NCBI GenBank assembly: GCA_905236465.1
Contig: CAJOQA010000293.1
Location: 1 to 5,781 of the forward strand
Length of the DNA stretch: 5,781 bases
Direction of reading: 5' to 3'
Source of the DNA: an uncultured Treponema sp.
Lineage (GTDB): Bacteria > Spirochaetota > Spirochaetia > Treponematales > Treponemataceae
Part shown: positions 5,337 to 5,781 of the stretch, piece after piece
Position numbering within the stretch: the stretch's first letter is position 1
How the letters are laid out: each line of letters begins with the position of its first letter
The notes under the pieces: generated by a model
The model's input: the letters and a program-made list of their open reading frames with translations, nothing else
Database searches by the model: none
Told to the model about the DNA's origin: nothing
Made by a program: the position numbers and the translations under genes

Positions 5337-5781
5337 AGTTAAAGGCTTCCTCTAAGTCTGCAATCAGGTCGTCCGCATTCTCAAGGCCAGCTGAAATACG
5401 CACGGTCTCGGCTTCTATTCCAGCGGCAGCAAGATGGTCAGCATCCAGTTCTGCATGGGTGGTCTTAGGGGAGTTTACAATCAAAGACCTGACATCCCCA
5501 ATATTTACATGATAAGAGAAATACTTGAGTTGTTTCACAAAGGCATCTAAGTCTTTGTCATCTCCCTTAAAGCCAAAGGAAAGGATGTTACCGGTCCCCT
5601 TAGGGAAATAGCGATCAGCAAGATTTTTAAAGGGACTGCCCTGCAGATTGGGATATTTTACCCACAAAACCTCTTTCCTAGTCTTCAGGTAGGCGGCAAT
5701 TTTTTCAGCATTCCGAGTTTCCTTTTCTACCCGCTCTGAAATTGTATCTATTCCCTGCAAGACAAGGAAGGCATCAAAGGG
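5320..5781 (-). CDS. metY: O-acetylhomoserine sulfhydrylase (MetY type), C-terminal part
   Basis: PLP-dependent Cys/Met metabolism enzyme making homocysteine (or methionine) from O-acetylhomoserine and sulfide (or methanethiol) in the cytoplasm. The frame is open to the window edge: upstream of the TTG at 5758-5760 it reads PFDAFLV, which continues naturally into LQGIDTISERVEK as in the family, so this is an internal segment and not a start. 153 codons plus stop are present, roughly the last third of a protein of about 425 residues; the PLP lysine lies outside the window. Seen here are GNILSFGFKG, the block NIGDVRSLIVNSPKTTHAEL (the NxGD...TTH pattern favours MetY over cystathionine synthases and lyases) and the terminal VRISAGLENADDLIADLEEAF, whose Arg normally contacts the substrate carboxylate. 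The gene ends TTTGCAAAATAA, overlapping the start of the GNAT remnant. Subfamily assignment from the C-terminus alone is fairly but not completely safe. Confidence 0.87.
   Translation of the reverse strand, partial: PFDAFLVLQGIDTISERVEKETRNAEKIAAYLKTRKEVLWVKYPNLQGSPFKNLADRYFPKGTGNILSFGFKGDDKDLDAFVKQLKYFSYHVNIGDVRSLIVNSPKTTHAELDADHLAAAGIEAETVRISAGLENADDLIADLEEAFNYVFAK

Noticed and set aside
5758..5760. TTG at 5760 as a start of a 146-residue protein
   Set aside because: The frame continues upstream to the window edge with residues that fit the sulfhydrylase family, so this is the inside of a longer gene.

Overview
The window looks like chromosome from a host-associated, carbohydrate-using anaerobic bacterium. 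A spirochaete of the Treponema type is my best guess (inference, not proven). The reasons are the moderate-to-low G+C by eye, strong AGGAGG-type ribosome binding sites, a sugar importer with a lipoprotein binding protein, a zinc-ribbon/FGE-sulfatase-fold protein and a MetY-type sulfhydrylase. No RNA gene, CRISPR array, insertion sequence or phage gene is visible. Nearly everything reads on the minus strand; the exception is a STAS gene at 4783-5082.

Right edge, read on the minus strand: the C-terminal third of a PLP-dependent O-acetylhomoserine sulfhydrylase (5781 to 5320) overlaps by 17 bases a short ORF (5336 to 5091). That ORF is a GNAT acetyltransferase with its centre, including the acetyl-CoA-binding region, cleanly missing in frame. 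It ends 8 bases from the stop codon of the convergent STAS-domain (SpoIIAA/RsbV-like) anti-sigma-factor antagonist.

Middle: a divergent intergenic region (4685-4782) separates the STAS gene from a minus-strand gene (4684 to 3815). That gene encodes a cytoplasmic-looking protein with an N-terminal CxxC...CxxC zinc ribbon fused to an FGE-sulfatase (SUMF1) fold, and one of the two catalytic cysteines of true formylglycine-generating enzymes is replaced by Asp. A good extended -10 promoter (TGGTATAAT) precedes it.

Left two thirds: a sugar ABC importer of the YtfQ-YtfR-YtfT (galactofuranose-type) family. The order is lipoprotein binding protein (3633 to 2599), double ATPase (2483 to 966) and permease (965 to beyond base 1). 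A hairpin after the binding-protein gene may act as a partial terminator or mRNA stabiliser, giving more binding protein than membrane components. The ATPase stop codon abuts the permease ATG with no gap. The AT-rich leader of the operon (3634-3814) carries repeated TTCGTAA elements, two of them inside 15-bp direct repeats exactly 21 bp apart. This is a plausible site for an AraC-type activator.

I see no clear evidence of a wholly new system. The points most worth a second look are the 21-bp-spaced operator-like repeats, the gutted GNAT gene, and the zinc-ribbon/FGE-fold protein divergent from a STAS protein.
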